From positions 1-29,885 of the forward strand of contig NZ_JAHAHT010000007.1 in the NCBI RefSeq assembly GCF_018373095.1: a stretch of 29,885 bases of DNA, given 5' to 3'. The position numbers and the translations under genes are program-made. Numbering within the stretch: position 1 is the stretch's first letter; the number at the start of each line of letters is the position of its first letter. Positions 28,528-29,885 of this stretch are shown here, piece by piece. Under the pieces are notes generated by a model, which was not told the origin of the DNA, searched no databases, and saw only the letters and a list, made by a program, of their open reading frames with translations. Source of the DNA: Haemophilus parahaemolyticus. GTDB lineage: Bacteria > Pseudomonadota > Gammaproteobacteria > Enterobacterales > Pasteurellaceae.

Positions 28528-29885
28528 TTAGAAACGAATTTCAACCGCTCCTGCAAAGTTACGACCAGGTGCGTAGAAACGTTGTAAACCTTTACCTTCA
28601 GGATCTATCGCATCAGTGGTGCTGAATTGGTTAATACCTCGCAACACATCCCAAGTGTGGTATTTGCGATTAAGAATATTGTAGATCCCTGCACGCAAAA
28701 TAACGTGTTTATTCACTTTGTAGAAACCATAAATATCAAATAATGTAGCAGAACTATTTAAATACGGATAGGTTTTAATCTCTTTTCTAAGCGATGAGTA
28801 ATCAACAATCTGAGCATCTTTGGCTTTTTTCGCACCTAAATAGGTCGCTCTTGCATTTAAGCCCCAACGGTCTTCAGGATCTTCATAACCAAAACCTAAA
28901 ATCACTTTAATCGGTTGAATAGAAAGCATACTACTTTCTGTACCCGTTAATTTCCCTTTTGAATAACCTAAATTAGCTAAGAATTTCCATCCTTCAGGAA
29001 TAAAGCCCATCACTTGATCTAAATTGGTCTTACTCGCGAATTCCACACCTGAAACTGTAGCCTTATCAATATTCACCGCTTGTTGAGCAATTGTTGTATA
29101 GAAAAGCGGACCACTTCGGTCATCAGTAAAATAGTAAGGATTAATTTTCTCAAATATAGATTCCTGCTCGGTTAAGAAATTTTTATAACGGCTATGGTAG
29201 ATATTCGCATTTAAAGTCGCAAGGTTACTTTCTGCTTGAGCATAAATCGAATTATTTAATGCCTGTTCGGCTTTTAATTTCGGATTCGGAAACCAGTTGC
29301 CTTGAGGGTGCTCAAAAGAGAAATACATCTCGGAGGCAGTTGGGACACGATAACCTGTCGAAATATTATAACCTAATTTCCAGACATCATTTACTTGAGC
29401 ACCTAGTCCTGCAGAACCACTTACACTTTGGAACGTATTAGAAGCAGGTTTTACCGAGCAAGCTCGGCAAGCTGCTTTTAGATCTTGGGGTACTAGTTGC
29501 TCCCAGTCATAACGCACACCTAACTGGCTAGATAAAATATCATTCCAAGTGACATTATCTTGTAGTTGTGCCATAAAAGAGCGTGTTCTTACTGGGTGCT
29601 GGATACTTTCTTCAATTCGTTCTCCGGTATAAAAAGCTTTGTTATTTTCATTTTCAAAATCTTTTTGTGAAACTGAAGTTCTCACTGTGAATTGGTGTGT
29701 GCCCCATAAAATTTCCCAAGGCATAGAATCAGCACGTAACGAAGCTCGTTTGAACTTGTTTTTCATATTCGTGGTTTGAATTTCATCTGCGTTTCTTTCA
29801 GGTTTCAATGGTTTTGGCCAATAAGGTACAGAGAAATCATATTGCTGATTCCCTTTCGTATTTTCAGAACCAATGTCGGTTTGTT
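28528..29885 (-). CDS. TonB-dependent receptor, C-terminal part (haemoglobin-receptor-like)
   Basis: An open frame of about 452 codons running off the right edge; the true start is outside the window, and the TTG at 29808 is not it since the frame stays open upstream. The sequence is the outer-membrane barrel: VSGSAGLGAQVNDVWKLGYNISTGYRVPTASEMYFSF is the TonB-receptor barrel hallmark, and YGFYKVNKHVILRAGIYNILNRKYHTWDVLRGI near the end plus the terminal AVEIRF with final Phe are typical. GKGLQRFYAPGRNF is like the C-terminus of the haemoglobin/transferrin/lactoferrin receptor group such as HgbA and Hgp of Pasteurellaceae. The ligand is inferred only. An extracellular-loop CRAC cysteine pair is present. 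Confidence 0.88.
   Translation of the reverse strand, partial: QTDIGSENTKGNQQYDFSVPYWPKPLKPERNADEIQTTNMKNKFKRASLRADSMPWEILWGTHQFTVRTSVSQKDFENENNKAFYTGERIEESIQHPVRTRSFMAQLQDNVTWNDILSSQLGVRYDWEQLVPQDLKAACRACSVKPASNTFQSVSGSAGLGAQVNDVWKLGYNISTGYRVPTASEMYFSFEHPQGNWFPNPKLKAEQALNNSIYAQAESNLATLNANIYHSRYKNFLTEQESIFEKINPYYFTDDRSGPLFYTTIAQQAVNIDKATVSGVEFASKTNLDQVMGFIPEGWKFLANLGYSKGKLTGTESSMLSIQPIKVILGFGYEDPEDRWGLNARATYLGAKKAKDAQIVDYSSLRKEIKTYPYLNSSATLFDIYGFYKVNKHVILRAGIYNILNRKYHTWDVLRGINQFSTTDAIDPEGKGLQRFYAPGRNFAGAVEIRF

Overview
The window looks like a stretch of core chromosome from a gamma-proteobacterium of the family Pasteurellaceae, from the branch that carries the 'Apl-type' DNA uptake signal (Actinobacillus pleuropneumoniae, Mannheimia and relatives). 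Three things point there. The 8-mer CAAGCGGT or its complement occurs at least 19 times by eye. The FNR protein resembles HlyX of A. pleuropneumoniae. The gene set includes an AfuABC-type transporter, a riboflavin cluster starting ribD-ribE behind an FMN riboswitch, and the end of a haemoglobin-receptor-like TonB protein. Base composition is AT-rich throughout. No prophage, integrase, transposase, CRISPR array, rRNA or tRNA was seen.

Layout. 1-1641 (minus): riboflavin genes ribE (partial) and ribD, preceded by a promoter, an FMN riboswitch, an intrinsic terminator and a palindromic repeat. 1703-5949 (plus): afuA-afuB-afuC, a binding-protein ABC importer with a hairpin between afuA and afuB. 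6008-9286 (plus): argC-argB-argD behind two ARG boxes spaced exactly 3 bp apart. 9311-12017 (minus): clpB with a heat-shock type promoter. 12131-13637: fnr (minus) divergent from a uspA-like gene (plus). 13863-17596 (plus): alaS, csrA and rpmE. 17722-19679 (minus): fis, dusB and sixA. 19723-21298 (plus): pykA. 21329-21970 (minus): sodA. 22199-27061 (plus): lnt, lptC-lptA-lptB, ptsN and rapZ. 27100-28501 (plus): two tandem paralogous lipoproteins of unknown role. 28528-29885 (minus): the C-terminal part of a TonB-dependent receptor.

How the genes work together. LptC, LptA and LptB are components of lipopolysaccharide export, and Lnt completes lipoprotein acylation. PtsN and RapZ are regulators that in enterobacteria sit in the same cluster behind rpoN and hpf; here rpoN and hpf are absent between lptB and ptsN. 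The uncharacterised lipoproteins follow rapZ behind their own promoter. FNR and possible FNR-box half matches near fnr and sodA suggest oxygen-responsive control.

Most of the window is ordinary core genome, and I see no convincing new multi-gene system. The points most worth following are two related inverted-repeat (MITE-like) elements inserted inside the rib and arg operons, one of which supplies the ribD stop codon; uptake signals that encode the lipobox of both tandem lipoproteins; the paired ARG boxes before a short-type argC; and hairpins that seem to set expression within operons.
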